64,000 nt of DNA from JABDIP01 sp965227455 (GCA_965227455.1 OZ245752.1:248001-312000), one strand, 5' to 3'. Counted from the first letter of the stretch, positions 47,064 to 58,115 are shown. Program-made: numbers and translations. The notes: generated by a model not told the origin, from the sequence alone.

Positions 47064-48226
47064 GATGTCGATACTCTCTCGATCAGTCGGCGCAGGAAGG
47101 CTTCGCACTGCGCCAGCTGGTCCATTTCCACGAACTCGTTCGGCTTGTGGGCCTGCTCGATGTCGCCGGGGCCGCAAACCACGGTCGGCACGCCGGCTGC
47201 CTGGAACAAACCGCCCTCGGTGCCGAAGCTGACCTTGCCGGTATCGTTGGCACCGGACAGCGCCTTGACCAGTTCGGTCGCCGGATCGGTGTCGGCGATC
47301 TGCAGGCCGGGGAAGGATGTGATCGGCTCGAAGGCGATCTCGGCCTCGGACGAGATCCGGCGCATGGCCGGCAACAGCGTGTTGTGGGCGTAGCCCGTCA
47401 GCTGCGCCAGAAGGGCCTTCGGATCGTCCCGCGGCAGATGCCGGAACTCGAAGTCGAAGCTGCAATCCCGGGGCACGATGTTGAGCGCGGTGCCGCCGGA
47501 GACGGTGCCGGTATGGATGGTGGTGAAGGGCGGGTCGAAGCTCTCGTCGAAGGGGCCGCCCTTGCGGCGCGCCTCGGCCATGGCGCGCAGGAAGACGATC
47601 AGCTCCGCGGCATATTCCACCGCATTGACGCCCGCCGGCGCCATGGAGGAGTGGCATTCCAGTCCGCGCACCCGGCAGCGCATGGCAAGCTTGCCCTTAT
47701 GGGCCACCACCGGCTTCATCGTGGTCGGCTCGCCGACGATGCACAGCTTCGGCCGCACCGGCATCCGGTCGAAATCGGAAATCAGGCGGCGCACGCCGAT
47801 GCAGCCGACCTCCTCGTCATAGGACAGGGCCAGGTGGATCGGCGTTTCCAGCCGCCGCGCCAGGAACTCCGGCACCATGGCCAGCACCACCGCCAGGAAG
47901 CCCTTCATGTCGCAGGTGCCGCGGCCGTAGAGACGTCCGTCCCGGGCCACCGTCTCGAACGGATCGCCGTCCCAGTCCTGACCATCGGTCGGAACCACAT
48001 CGGTATGGCCGGAGAGGCAGATTCCGGGCCGATCCTGCGGGCCCAGCGTGGCGTAGAGGTTGGCCTTGCGGCGCGCGTCGTCGAAGGTCAGGTGGCAGTC
48101 GACGCCGTGGCCGGACAGGTAATCCCCGACATGATCGATCAGGGCCAGGTTGCTGTCGCGGCTGACCGTCGGGAAGGCGACGAGCCGGCGAAGCATCTCG
48201 AGGCTGGCGGCAGTGGGCTGGCGCAA
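47060..48226 (-). CDS. argE: M20 deacetylase, ArgE-type
   Basis: A 388-aa zinc amidohydrolase annotated as acetylornithine deacetylase by family. Zinc and catalytic positions are SGHTDVVPTDGQDW (His, Asp), TCDMKGFLAVVL (Asp) and SYDEEVGCIGVR (Glu pair). The genuine biosynthetic ArgE role is doubtful here, as most alphaproteobacteria use ArgJ. In this cluster a catabolic N-acyl-amino-acid deacylase is more likely. It is coupled to the AstE-like gene by GTGA overlap. Confidence 0.85.
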   Translation of the reverse strand: MRQPTAASLEMLRRLVAFPTVSRDSNLALIDHVGDYLSGHGVDCHLTFDDARRKANLYATLGPQDRPGICLSGHTDVVPTDGQDWDGDPFETVARDGRLYGRGTCDMKGFLAVVLAMVPEFLARRLETPIHLALSYDEEVGCIGVRRLISDFDRMPVRPKLCIVGEPTTMKPVVAHKGKLAMRCRVRGLECHSSMAPAGVNAVEYAAELIVFLRAMAEARRKGGPFDESFDPPFTTIHTGTVSGGTALNIVPRDCSFDFEFRHLPRDDPKALLAQLTGYAHNTLLPAMRRISSEAEIAFEPITSFPGLQIADTDPATELVKALSGANDTGKVSFGTEGGLFQAAGVPTVVCGPGDIEQAHKPNEFVEMDQLAQCEAFLRRLIERVSTS

Positions 48227-48324
48227 AGCGCGGTCCTGGACGGTTGGCCGAAATGGTTGGGGGCACCAACGGAGGCGCGCCTACTATGGCGGATGCGGCT
48301 CAATGGTTCCAGGGGGCGGCCGCA

Positions 48325-49245
48325 TTATTGGACGCAGGACCGGCGGACAGTTGCGCGCAGCCAGCCATGGGCGGAGTCGGCGCTCCGCGATCGTGGCCAG
48401 ACTTGCGTGAACCGGTGAATGCGCGGCGGGATCGGCAGAGCGCTGACCTTCAGTCTTTGCTCGAATCCGTATGAGCGCACCACGCTCTCCGGCACGGTGG
48501 CGATCAGGTCGCTATTGGCCACGGCGGCCAGGGCCGCTGCTGAATGCGGCACCGTCGCCACCACGTTCCGCGCCCGCCCGAGCGTTTCGAGATGGTCGTC
48601 GACCCAGCTCTTTTCGGCGACCGCGTTGGTCATGCGGATGTGGCCAAGCGCAAGGTAGGTCTCCAGATCCATGCGATCGCCGACAGCCCCGTTGCGACGG
48701 GCGACGATGCACACCGCCCGGTCCGAAAACAGATTCTCCGCCTCGAACCGTGACGGATGGCTGCCATGGGGAATGATGGCCAGATCGATCGAGCCCGTAT
48801 CGAGGCTCCGGTAGACCTGCTCGAAGCGATCCGGTTCCATACTGCGGTCGACGCTGATCTGTACCGCGCGGATCACGACGCCCGGCGCCTGCTGCCTGAT
48901 CACCGCGATCAACCGCGGCACCAGCGACGGGGCTCCATAGTCGTTCATTCCGATCCGGAAGGTCTGCCGGGCTTTTGCCGGATCGAAACCGTGTTCGCGG
49001 GTCAGGGCGCGCTCCATCTGCTCCAGGACCTCGTGCACCGACCGCAGCAGTTCGGTTGCCCTGGCTGTTGGCACCATGCCATCGCCCGTTCGCACAAAGA
49101 GCTCGTCCTGGAACTGCAGGCGCAGCCTACGCAGTGCATGGCTCATCGCGGGCTGGGTCAGTCCGATGCGTGCGCCCGCACGTGTCAGATGCCGCTCGGC
49201 ACCGATGGCGTGTAACGCCTTCAGGAGATTCAGATCGGTGCCCAT
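48325..49245 (-). CDS. LysR-family transcriptional regulator
   Basis: A 306-aa regulator with the N-terminal winged helix DLNLLKALHAIGAERHLTRAGARIGLTQPAMSHALRRLR and a periplasmic-binding-like effector domain (about 95-300, RQTFRIGMNDYGAPSLVPRLIAVI). The start at the ATG complementary to 49243-49245 fits the family length; upstream ATGs are possible. It is divergent from the importer operon, the usual place for its activator, so it probably controls that operon. Confidence 0.9.
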   Translation of the reverse strand: MGTDLNLLKALHAIGAERHLTRAGARIGLTQPAMSHALRRLRLQFQDELFVRTGDGMVPTARATELLRSVHEVLEQMERALTREHGFDPAKARQTFRIGMNDYGAPSLVPRLIAVIRQQAPGVVIRAVQISVDRSMEPDRFEQVYRSLDTGSIDLAIIPHGSHPSRFEAENLFSDRAVCIVARRNGAVGDRMDLETYLALGHIRMTNAVAEKSWVDDHLETLGRARNVVATVPHSAAALAAVANSDLIATVPESVVRSYGFEQRLKVSALPIPPRIHRFTQVWPRSRSADSAHGWLRATVRRSCVQ

Positions 49246-49476
49246 AACATTCTTCAGAAGCATGAACCTCATGGTAATTATGAATTTCTCTGATGTCGAC
49301 GATGTCGCTAATCTGCTGTCCGCATGGCGGCATCGACAGGGAGACGACGCGACGGTGCGGCAAAGTCGTTCCGTGCCGGCACCGCCCGTGATTAAATGCC
49401 GCACGACCGGGCAGGCGGAAGATCCGCGATCCAATCGGATGGCCTGCCCGAGCAACGAACAGGGAGAAAGAACCCG

Positions 49477-51051
49477 ATGGGTAGACCCATTCTCAAGGCG
49501 GCCATGGTCGCCACAGCCTTTGCCTTCGCCGCGACCCCGGCCGCGGCGGAAGACCTGACGATCGCGCTTGCCTCAGAGGCGACGTCGATCGATCCGCATT
49601 TCCACAATCTCGGCCCCAATCACCAGGTCAGCCGGCACATGTTCGACCGGTTGATCAACCAGGGTTCGAACCAGGAGCTCAACCCGGGCCTGGCCGTGTC
49701 CTGGGCCGTCACCGACGACCCGACGGTGTGGGAGTTCAAGCTGCGCCAGGGCGTGTCGTTCCATGATGGCTCGCCGTTCACGGCCGACGATGTGGCGTTC
49801 TCCATCGAGCGGGCGCCGAACGTGCCGAACAGCCCGTCCAGCATGGGCACCTACGTCAAGCAGATCACCGAGGTGATCGTCGTCGACGACCACACCATCC
49901 GCTTGAAGACCGCCTCGCCCTATCCGTTGATGCCGAACGACATCAGCACCATCGCGATCATCAGTCGCGAGGTCGGCGAGGGCGCCGCCACCGAGGACTA
50001 CAATTCCGGTGCCGCGGCGGTCGGGACCGGTCCGTACAAGTTCGTCAGCTATACCCCGGGCGACCGGATCGAACTGACGCGCAATGAGGACTATTGGGGC
50101 GAGAAGCCGCATTGGGAGAATGTCACCCTGCAGGCCATCAGCAGCGGGCCGTCGCGGGTCGCAGCCCTGCTGGCCGGCGATGTCGACATGATCGAGGGCG
50201 TCCCGACCGCCGACATCCCGGGTCTCCGGAACAATGATGCGATCAGCCTGTCCCAGGGCGTGTCGAACCGGGTGATCTACCTGCACATCGACAGCGACCG
50301 CGAAGTCACGCCGATGGTCTCCGCCAAGGACGGCAGCGAGATCGGCAACCCGTTCCTCGATTTGCGCGTCCGCCAGGCGATCTCCATGGCCATCAACCGC
50401 CCGGCGATCGTCGAGCGGGTGATGGACGGCGTCGCCATTCCGGCCGGGCAGCTGCTGCCGGAGGGCTTCTTCGGGGTCAGCGACAAGCTCGGAGTGGTCG
50501 AATACGACCCCGAAGGCGCCAAGGCGCTGATGGCGGAGGCCGGCTATGGCGACGGTTTCAAGCTGACCATCCACGGGCCCAACGACCGCTACATCAACGA
50601 TGCCCAGATCGTCCAAGCGGTGGCGCAGATGCTCAGCCGCATCGGCATCGAGACCGAGGTCGACACCATGCCACGCTCGACCTATTTCGGACGCGCATCG
50701 GCGCTAGAGTTCAGCCTGATGCTGGTCGGCTGGGGCTCGGGGACGGGAGAGGCCTCTTCGCCGCTGAAGTCGCTGCTGACGACCCATGATCGGGATCGTG
50801 GTTTCGGCGCCTCCAATCGCGGCCGTTACTCCAATCCGGAGGTGGACGCGATGGTCATAGAGGCTCTGGCGACGGTGGACGACGCTCGGCGGCAGGAGCT
50901 GCTGGCCGGCGCGACCGAGATCGCGATGGCCGATGTCGGGCTGATCCCGCTGCACTTCCAGGTCAACACCTGGGGCACGCGACCGGGCATCCGGTATGAT
51001 GCCAGGACCGACGAGTACACCATGGCCATGGGCGTGGTGCCCGGCGAGTAA
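49477..51051 (+). CDS. ABC importer periplasmic binding protein, family 5 (Dpp/Opp type)
   Basis: A 524-aa substrate-binding protein. Signal peptide about 1-26 (AFAATPAAA-ED), then the family-5 core ASEATSIDPHFHNLGPNHQVSRHMFDRLINQ and the conserved DPTVWEFKLRQGVSFHDGSPFTADDV. GGAG precedes the ATG at 49477. It delivers small peptides, opines or other ligands to the permease encoded downstream. The ligand-binding residues cannot be read by eye. Confidence 0.95.
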   Translation: MGRPILKAAMVATAFAFAATPAAAEDLTIALASEATSIDPHFHNLGPNHQVSRHMFDRLINQGSNQELNPGLAVSWAVTDDPTVWEFKLRQGVSFHDGSPFTADDVAFSIERAPNVPNSPSSMGTYVKQITEVIVVDDHTIRLKTASPYPLMPNDISTIAIISREVGEGAATEDYNSGAAAVGTGPYKFVSYTPGDRIELTRNEDYWGEKPHWENVTLQAISSGPSRVAALLAGDVDMIEGVPTADIPGLRNNDAISLSQGVSNRVIYLHIDSDREVTPMVSAKDGSEIGNPFLDLRVRQAISMAINRPAIVERVMDGVAIPAGQLLPEGFFGVSDKLGVVEYDPEGAKALMAEAGYGDGFKLTIHGPNDRYINDAQIVQAVAQMLSRIGIETEVDTMPRSTYFGRASALEFSLMLVGWGSGTGEASSPLKSLLTTHDRDRGFGASNRGRYSNPEVDAMVIEALATVDDARRQELLAGATEIAMADVGLIPLHFQVNTWGTRPGIRYDARTDEYTMAMGVVPGE

Positions 51052-51064
51052 CACGAAACCGGGG

Positions 51065-51097
51065 GCGGGCCGGGGCGGAGACGTCCCGGCCCGCTTT
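51065..51097 (+). terminator. attenuator hairpin between binding protein and permease genes
   Basis: A 10-bp GC stem (GCGGGCCGGG with CCCGGCCCGC) and 10-base loop followed by TTTCC. Typical of importer operons in which the binding-protein mRNA is made in excess over the membrane components. Confidence 0.65.
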
Positions 51098-51123
51098 CCG
51101 TTTCGAAGGAGACCCATGGACTC

Positions 51124-52101
51124 ATGACGGTCTTCCTGGTTCGGCGGCTCATGCAGAGCATCGTCGTCCTTTGCATCATGTCGATCATCGTGTTCGCCGG
51201 CGTCTACGCGATCGGCAACCCGGTCGACATCCTGATCTCGCCGGACGCCGACCAGTTCGAGCGTGAGCGGGCGATTGCCGCGCTCGGCCTCGACAAGCCC
51301 ATGTGGGCGCAATATCTGACCTTCGTCGGCAACGTCTTCCAGGGCGATCTCGGCCGTTCCTTCGTCTTCAACGAACCGGCGATCCGGCTGATCTTCGAGC
51401 GTCTGCCGGCCACCCTGGAACTGGCGCTGACCGCCACAATCCTGTCGGTGATCTTCGGCGTGCCGCTCGGCATGTGGGCCGGCCTCAAGCCCAATTCCAT
51501 CAGCGGCCGCAGCATCATGGCCGGCTCGATCTTCGGCTTCAGCCTGCCGAATTTCTGGCAGGGGCTGATGCTCATCATGATCTTCGCGGTGATGCTCGGC
51601 TGGCTGCCCTCGGGCCGCCGTGGCGACGAGGCGGAGCTGTTCGGCATCACCTCCAGCATTTGGACCCTGGACGGCCTGTCGCATCTGATCCTGCCGGCGA
51701 TCAACCTGTCGCTGACCAACATGTCGCTGATCATCCGGCTGACACGGGCCGGCATGCGCGAGGCGCTGGTGCAGGATTATGTCAAATTCGCCCGCGCCAA
51801 GGGTCTGACCCAGCGCCGGGTGGTGTTCGTGCATGTCCTGAAGAACCTGATGATCCCGCTGGTCACCGTCGTCGGACTGGAGATCGGCACGCTGATCGCG
51901 TTCGCCGTGGTCACCGAGACCGTCTTTGCCTGGCCCGGCGTCGGCAAGCTGATCATCGACTCGATCTTCGTGCTCGACCGGCCGGTGATTGTCGCCTACC
52001 TGATCGTCATCGTGCTGATGTTCATCGTCATCAACCTGATCGTGGACATCATCTACTCGCTGGTCGATCCGAGGGTCCGCTTGTCGGACAGCCGGTCATG
52101 A
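51124..52101 (+). CDS. ABC importer permease, DppB type
   Basis: A 325-aa inner-membrane permease, first of two. It has the family N-terminal FLVRRLMQSIVVLCIMSIIVF and the C-terminal EAA-like loop LTRAGMREALVQDYVKFARAKGLTQRRVVFVHVLKN that contacts the ATPases. Six helices. AAGGAG is at 51106-51111. A three-codon frame (MDS, stop) starts at 51116 and overlaps the real ATG at 51124. Confidence 0.95.
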   Translation: MTVFLVRRLMQSIVVLCIMSIIVFAGVYAIGNPVDILISPDADQFERERAIAALGLDKPMWAQYLTFVGNVFQGDLGRSFVFNEPAIRLIFERLPATLELALTATILSVIFGVPLGMWAGLKPNSISGRSIMAGSIFGFSLPNFWQGLMLIMIFAVMLGWLPSGRRGDEAELFGITSSIWTLDGLSHLILPAINLSLTNMSLIIRLTRAGMREALVQDYVKFARAKGLTQRRVVFVHVLKNLMIPLVTVVGLEIGTLIAFAVVTETVFAWPGVGKLIIDSIFVLDRPVIVAYLIVIVLMFIVINLIVDIIYSLVDPRVRLSDSRS

Positions 52102-53029
52102 CCGAAGTCGCCGAACCGCTCCCGGTCGCTGAGGACGAGGTGACGGTCGTCGTCGTCGCGGCATCGCCGCTTCGACGCATCGCTTCGGATTTCGTGGAGA
52201 GCAAGCTGGCGGTCGCCGGGCTGGTCGTCCTCCTGATGATTGTCTTCGTTGCGGTCTTCGCGCCGGTCATCGCGCCGCAAGACCCCTACGACCTGACCCA
52301 GATCGACATCCTGGACAGCAAGATGCCGCCGGGCTCGGACCGCTGGGACGGCGAGGTGACCTATTGGCTGGGCACCGACGGGCAGGGCCGCGACATGCTC
52401 AGCGCCATCATGTACGGCCTGCGCACCAGCCTCAGCGTCGGCATCATGAGCGGGTTCTTCGCCCTGGTGATCGGCACCGCCGCCGGGCTCATCGCCGCCT
52501 ACGTCGGCGGCCGGACCGAGACCTTGATCATGCGTCTCGTCGACCTGCAGCTCAGCTTCCCGGCGATCCTGGTGGCGCTGATCCTACTGGCGGTGTTGGG
52601 ACGGGGCGTCGACAAGGTCATCCTGGCGTTGATTATCGTGCAATGGGCCTATTACGCGCGCACCGCCAGGGGTGCTGCCCTGGTCGAACGGCGCAAGGAA
52701 TACATCGAGGCGGCGCAATGCCTGGCGCTCTCGACGCCGCGCATCATCTTCCGGCATCTGCTGCCCAACTGCCTGCCGCCGGTGATCGTGGTCGGTACGG
52801 TGCAGGTGGCCAGCGCCATTGCGCTCGAGGCAACGCTCAGCTTCCTGGGCATCGGCCTGCCGGTGACCAAGCCATCGCTCGGGCTGCTGATCTCCAACGG
52901 CTTCGATTTCCTGCTGTCCGGCCGCTACTGGATCAGCTTCTTCCCGGGCGTGGCGCTGCTGATCACCATCATCGCCATCAACCTCGTCGGCGACCAGCTG
53001 CGCGACATCCTGAACCCGAGGCTGCGGCG

Positions 53030-53033
<4 letters not shown>
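52098..53033 (+). CDS. ABC importer permease, DppC type
   Basis: The second permease, 311 aa. An N-terminal cytoplasmic extension is followed by a helix (LAVAGLVVLLMIVFVAVFAPVIAPQDPYDL) and the DppC core LGTDGQGRDMLSAIMYGLRTSLSVG. The EAA loop is ARTARGAALVERRKEYIEAAQCLALSTPRIIFRHLLPN. ATGA overlap with the preceding gene. Confidence 0.95.
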
Positions 53034-54006
<973 letters not shown>

Positions 54007-54010
<4 letters not shown>

Positions 54011-55002
54011 CCGCGCCCATCATCGAACTTCAGGGCGTCAGCAAGCGTTTCGTGAAGGGGCTCGACGCCGCCGCGAAGGTCGCCAACGTGATCGGCGCCA
54101 AGCTGCGCGAGGAGGTGGTGCACGCGGTCGATTCCGTCGACCTCACCGTCGCCAAGGGCGAGGTGGTCGGCCTTGTCGGCGAGAGCGGCTGCGGCAAGTC
54201 GACCCTCGGCCGGGTCGTCGCCGGCATCCATGGCGCCACCGAGGGGCGGGTGCTGTTCCACGGCGAGGATGTTGCCGGAATGGCCGGGACCGAGCGCCGT
54301 CGCGCCATGCTGGCGATCCAGATGATCTTCCAGGACCCAATGTCGTCGCTGAACCCGCGGCTCAGGGTCTCCGACATCATCGGCGAAGCGCCGCAGGTGC
54401 ATGGGCTGGTCGACCGGGCGGGGCTGTCGGCATTCCTCGATCGGCTGATGCGCCAGGTCGGGCTCGACCCGGCCTACAAGCGGCGCTATCCGCATCAGTT
54501 CTCCGGCGGCCAGCGCCAACGGCTGGGCATCGCCCGGGCCCTGGCGGTAGAGCCGGAGTTCCTGGTCTGCGACGAGGCGGTGGCGGCGCTGGACGTCTCG
54601 ATCCAGGCCCAGGTGCTGAACCTGTTCATGCGGCTGCGCGAGGAACTCGGTCTCACCTACCTGTTCATCAGCCACGATCTGGGTGTGGTCGAACATCTCA
54701 GCGACCGGGTGATGATCATGTATCTCGGCCGTGTGGTGGAGCAGGCGCCGACCGCCCAACTCTTTGCCGAGCCCAATCATCCCTATACCCAGGCCTTGCT
54801 GGCGGAGATCCCGCGGCTGGAGACCACCCGCCGGCACTTCCTGCCGATCAAGGGCGAGATCCCGTCGCCGCTGTCGCCGCCGTCGGGCTGTCATTTCCAT
54901 CCGCGCTGCCCGCACGCCATGCCGCGCTGCTCCGAAGAGGCCCCGGCCCTGAAGGAAATCGCCCCGGGCCGCCTGTCCGCCTGTCACCTGAACGACCAAT
55001 GA
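54007..55002 (+). CDS. ABC importer ATPase, DppF type
   Basis: The second ATPase, 331 aa. Walker A GESGCGKST, signature FSGGQRQRLGIAR and Walker B FLVCDEAVAALD, where the Thr/Ser of DEPxSALD is Val-Ala. The C-terminus carries the family's HPRCPHAMPRC cluster. The start is GTG 54007, overlapping the previous stop by 4 bases. With the genes before it, this makes a complete five-component importer. Confidence 0.96.
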
Positions 55003-55028
55003 CGCGTACGCGCGGCGCATTCGTTCAA

Positions 55029-55132
55029 AGCCCCCTCACCCTAACCCTCTCCCGCCAGGGGAGAGGGGACTCCAGCGGCATGTCCCGACAGGTCCCCTCT
55101 CCCCTGGTGGGAGAGGGTTAGGGTGAGGGGCT
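55029..55132. repeat. long imperfect inverted repeat
   Basis: A 40-base arm (AGCCCCCTCACCCTAACCC ... at 55029-55070) and its inverse at 55092-55132 leave only about 20 bases between, so the transcript would fold into one long hairpin. It lies between the importer operon and the formylglutamate amidohydrolase gene. It is probably a mobile intergenic repeat that also ends or trims the importer mRNA. Confidence 0.8.
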
Positions 55133-55153
55133 TCTGAAAGGTCCGAAGGCAAC

Positions 55154-56011
55154 ATGACGGTCGAGGTCGTATCCGTGCCCGGCGTCCACCGGACGGCGAC
55201 CGCGGCCGATCCGCTGCCACTGGTGTTCGATTCGCCCCATAGCGGCGACACGGAGACCGTGGAATTCGGTTCGGCCCTTCCGGTGGAGGTCCTGCGTCGG
55301 GCGGAGGATTCTCATGTCGACGCACTGTTCGCCGATGCGGCCGAACATGGCGCGACGCTCATCGCCGCCCTCTTTCCCCGCGCCTACATCGACGTCAATC
55401 GCGCACCGGACGACATCGACCCGGACCTGCTGGATGGCGATTGGCCGGACCCCTTGCGCCCCACCATCCGAAGCGAGCGCGGAATTGGCCTGATCCGCCG
55501 CCTGGTCGGCCCCGGCGACGTGATCTACGAGCGCTCCCTGCCCGTCGCCGAGGTCGCGGCCCGGCTGGACGACCACTACAGGCCCTACCACGCCCATCTG
55601 GAACGGACGCTCACCGGACTCAGGCAGCGCTTCGGCCAGGTCTTTCACGTGAATTGCCATTCCATGAAATCGGTCGGCAACGCCACAACGCCGGATGGAC
55701 CGACGGTGCGGCCGGACATCGTCATCGGGGATCTGCATGGTCGAAGCTGCCGGTCCGCATTCACCCGGCTCGTAGTCGGCGCGTTTTCAAGCCGAGGCTA
55801 TTCCGTTGCGGTGAATGATCCCTATGCCGGAGCCCATATCCTGGAGCGGTACGGCGACCCGGAGGGGGGTGCCCACAGCCTGCAGGTCGAGATCAACCGC
55901 GCCCTCTACATGGATGAGGAGACAAGCAGCCGCCATGACGGTTTCGAACGGTTGCGGGCCGATCTGAGCGGGGTTGCGGCCGATATCGCCGGGTTCGTGG
56001 CCGCGGTCTGA
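55154..56011 (+). CDS. N-formylglutamate amidohydrolase-family protein
   Basis: A 285-aa metal-dependent deformylase-like enzyme. Conserved parts are VFDSPHSGD near the N-terminus, ALFPRAYIDVNRAPDDID, VFHVNCHSMKSVGN and IVIGDLHGRSC, which hold likely metal and substrate contacts. Family members make glutamate from formylglutamate (histidine use) or act on other N-formyl amino acids. It follows the importer operon and fits the cluster's deacylation theme. Confidence 0.9.
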   Translation: MTVEVVSVPGVHRTATAADPLPLVFDSPHSGDTETVEFGSALPVEVLRRAEDSHVDALFADAAEHGATLIAALFPRAYIDVNRAPDDIDPDLLDGDWPDPLRPTIRSERGIGLIRRLVGPGDVIYERSLPVAEVAARLDDHYRPYHAHLERTLTGLRQRFGQVFHVNCHSMKSVGNATTPDGPTVRPDIVIGDLHGRSCRSAFTRLVVGAFSSRGYSVAVNDPYAGAHILERYGDPEGGAHSLQVEINRALYMDEETSSRHDGFERLRADLSGVAADIAGFVAAV

Positions 56012-56013
56012 AT

Positions 56014-56826
56014 TCAGGTCGCGAACTGCTCCTTCAACACCCGTTCCTCCAGATTGTGCTCCGGATCGAACAGCAGGTTCAGCGACACGCTGCGGTCTTC
56101 GCAGACCTCCACCGAGGCGACGTCGCGCACTTCGGTGTAGTCGGCGACAGCGCTGACCGGGCGTTTCGACGGCTCGCGGACGTCGAAGCGGAACTTCGCC
56201 TGATGCGGCAGCAGCGCGCCGCGCCAGCGCCGCGGCCTGAAGGCGCTGATCGGCGTCAGCGCCAGCACCCCCGCGCCCAGCGGGATTATCGGCCCGTGGG
56301 CCGACAGGTTGTAGGCGGTGCTGCCGGCCGGTGTGGAGACTAGGATGCCGTCGCAGATCAACTCCTCCATCCGTTCCACATCGTCGATGACGATGGAGAG
56401 CTTGGCCGCCTGACGGGTCTCGCGCAGCAGCGAGACCTCGTTGATGGCCAACGCTTGGCGCGTCTGTCCGGCCACGGTCACCGCGGTCATCCGCAGCGGA
56501 TGCAGGGTCACCTTCTGTGCCGCCGCGAGCCGGGCCCGCAGGTCATTCTCGCGGTATTCGTTCAGCAGGAATCCGATCGAGCCGCAATTCATCCCGAAGA
56601 TCGGCACCTGGCGGTCCAGCGACCGGTGCAGCGTCTCCAGCATCAGCCCGTCGCCGCCAAGGGCCACGATGATGTCGGCCTCGTCGGCCGGGATCTGGCC
56701 GTATTCCTTGGCAAGCCGGTCGAGCGCGTCGCCGGCCTCGTCGGTCTCCGCCGCGACGAAACCGATCGTCGGCGCATCGGACTGCTCGGCGGAGCCGCGG
56801 GATTTGGCGGGGCTGTCGGTCTTCAT
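56014..56826 (-). CDS. nadK: NAD kinase
   Basis: Phosphorylates NAD to NADP. It has 270 aa. The GGDG motif is in IIVALGGDGLMLETL, the conserved NxGxxGFL as MNCGSIGFLLNEY, NE in AINEVSLLRETRQ, and TPAGSTAYNLSAHGPI, where the substrate loop lies. It has a longer N-terminus than E. coli NadK's start would give. It is convergent with the amidohydrolase gene, two bases apart. Confidence 0.95.
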   Translation of the reverse strand: MKTDSPAKSRGSAEQSDAPTIGFVAAETDEAGDALDRLAKEYGQIPADEADIIVALGGDGLMLETLHRSLDRQVPIFGMNCGSIGFLLNEYRENDLRARLAAAQKVTLHPLRMTAVTVAGQTRQALAINEVSLLRETRQAAKLSIVIDDVERMEELICDGILVSTPAGSTAYNLSAHGPIIPLGAGVLALTPISAFRPRRWRGALLPHQAKFRFDVREPSKRPVSAVADYTEVRDVASVEVCEDRSVSLNLLFDPEHNLEERVLKEQFAT

Positions 56827-56995
56827 GGCGGGGCGACTGTATCAGGCAAGCCGGCGGCGTACACCTGCCGTCAACCTATCGGCCTCAGGTTTCATGATCG
56901 TGACCATCCGTGCGTCTCTGCGCCCGGTCCGGCTCTTGCGCCGCTCGGGCCGGTCGGTCAGTGTGGCCAAAGGGGCCAATGAGGAGGAAACCCGA

Positions 56996-57475
56996 ATGCG
57001 CCAGGGCTTCTTGATGTCCGTCATCCTGCTTGTGGCCGTCATCGTCAATGTCGATGTGGCCGCGGCCGATCGTCATGAGGGCTACTACTATCCCACCGTC
57101 ACCAGCCGCGAGACCTATGTCGCCCGCGCCATCACCCTGCCGGACAGCGACCGCGCGCGGCGAATCGGCTTCATCGTCGGCCTGACCCGGCAGCAGCTGG
57201 CCCAGGATTATCCGCCGGAAGTCGCGATCTTCACCAAGGGGGCGGAGGCCGAGAAGATGATCATCGTGGCGCTGAACCGCGACGCCATCTCGAGCCTCTA
57301 TCAGGCCCGCGCCATGCTGGCCCAGATGACTGCCGTGGCGCGGTCGACCGAGGTCTTCATCCAGAACCGGGTGGAGGACACATACACCTTCCTCGACCTG
57401 CTCAAGCTGCTCGGATACGAGCTTCTCACCGTGACCGACGGCCACAGCTATACGCACCAGTATACGATCGAATAA
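56996..57475 (+). CDS. secreted protein of unknown function
   Basis: A 159-aa product, ATG 56996 with GGAGG just upstream. Signal peptide about 1-24 (MSVILLVAVIVNVDVAAA-DRH). The mature region begins DRHEGYYYPTVTSRETYVARA and contains RIGFIVGLTRQQLAQDYPPEVAIFTKGAEAEKMIIVAL, a compact alpha/beta pattern. I recognise similar proteins in other Rhodospirillales-like genomes by memory of shape only; no function is assigned. It lies in a stretch with molybdenum-cofactor genes, but on its own transcript. Confidence 0.7.
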   Translation: MRQGFLMSVILLVAVIVNVDVAAADRHEGYYYPTVTSRETYVARAITLPDSDRARRIGFIVGLTRQQLAQDYPPEVAIFTKGAEAEKMIIVALNRDAISSLYQARAMLAQMTAVARSTEVFIQNRVEDTYTFLDLLKLLGYELLTVTDGHSYTHQYTIE

Positions 57476-57611
57476 ATTGCCCGGAATTTCGCGTAATGTT
57501 TGTATAGGGCTGCCTCGACTGTTTGAATTGTGGTAGGGGCCTAATCGTAGGATACTGCTCTAAGTAGTGCCGACAGGCGCTGTTCCCCCGGCAATTGCCG
57601 GGAGCAGGCAT

Positions 57612-58106
57612 GTGCTGAAGCCAAGTGTGCATAGCGTTCGGTCCGGAGGGCAGATCCTGCTCGACCGGCCGGACTTTGCATCGCTGGACCCGAAATACCT
57701 CGCGCTCTTCGACCTCCTGGCCGCCAAGGCGCCGGCCGGACGGCTGCCGGGGCGGCAGCATTTCGACGTGCTGGATGTCCCTGACCTGATGGGCTTCCTC
57801 AATCTGGCCGAGGTGCATCGCAACGGCCGACTCAGATTCCGATTCCGCCTGCACGGCACGGTGCAGACCGAGGCGGCGGGACGGGACGTCACGGGCATGT
57901 TCGTCGAGCAGGCGGTGATCCCGGACTATGTCGACCGCATCAATGCCAACATGACGATGGTTGTGGAGCGGAAGCGGCCGGTCTATGACCGCTTCCAGAT
58001 GCCCCATCCCAACCGCGGATATCTGGACAGCGAACGCGTCTACTACCCCCTCGCCACCGACGGCGAGACGGTCGATATGATCCTGATCCTCAACGGATAC
58101 TATTGA
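57612..58106 (+). CDS. PAS-domain protein (PAS_5 type)
   Basis: A 164-aa single-domain sensor-like protein. Translation is placed at GTG 57612, with GGAG 7 bases upstream; a GTG at 57567 is possible but lacks one. The sequence DPKYLALFDLLAAKAPAGRLPGRQHFDVLDVPDLMGFLNLAEVHRNGRLRFRFRLHGT fits the PAS_5 family common in alphaproteobacteria, which has no output domain. It is probably a small-molecule or light/redox-type binding protein acting on a partner. Confidence 0.85.
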   Translation: MLKPSVHSVRSGGQILLDRPDFASLDPKYLALFDLLAAKAPAGRLPGRQHFDVLDVPDLMGFLNLAEVHRNGRLRFRFRLHGTVQTEAAGRDVTGMFVEQAVIPDYVDRINANMTMVVERKRPVYDRFQMPHPNRGYLDSERVYYPLATDGETVDMILILNGYY

Positions 58107-58115
58107 CGAGCAGGC

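Noticed and set aside
45066..47393. 775-codon plus-strand open frame
   Set aside because: Antisense to the AbrB, AstE-like and ArgE-like genes, all with clear motifs. The translation is Gln/Arg/Asp-rich low-complexity sequence.
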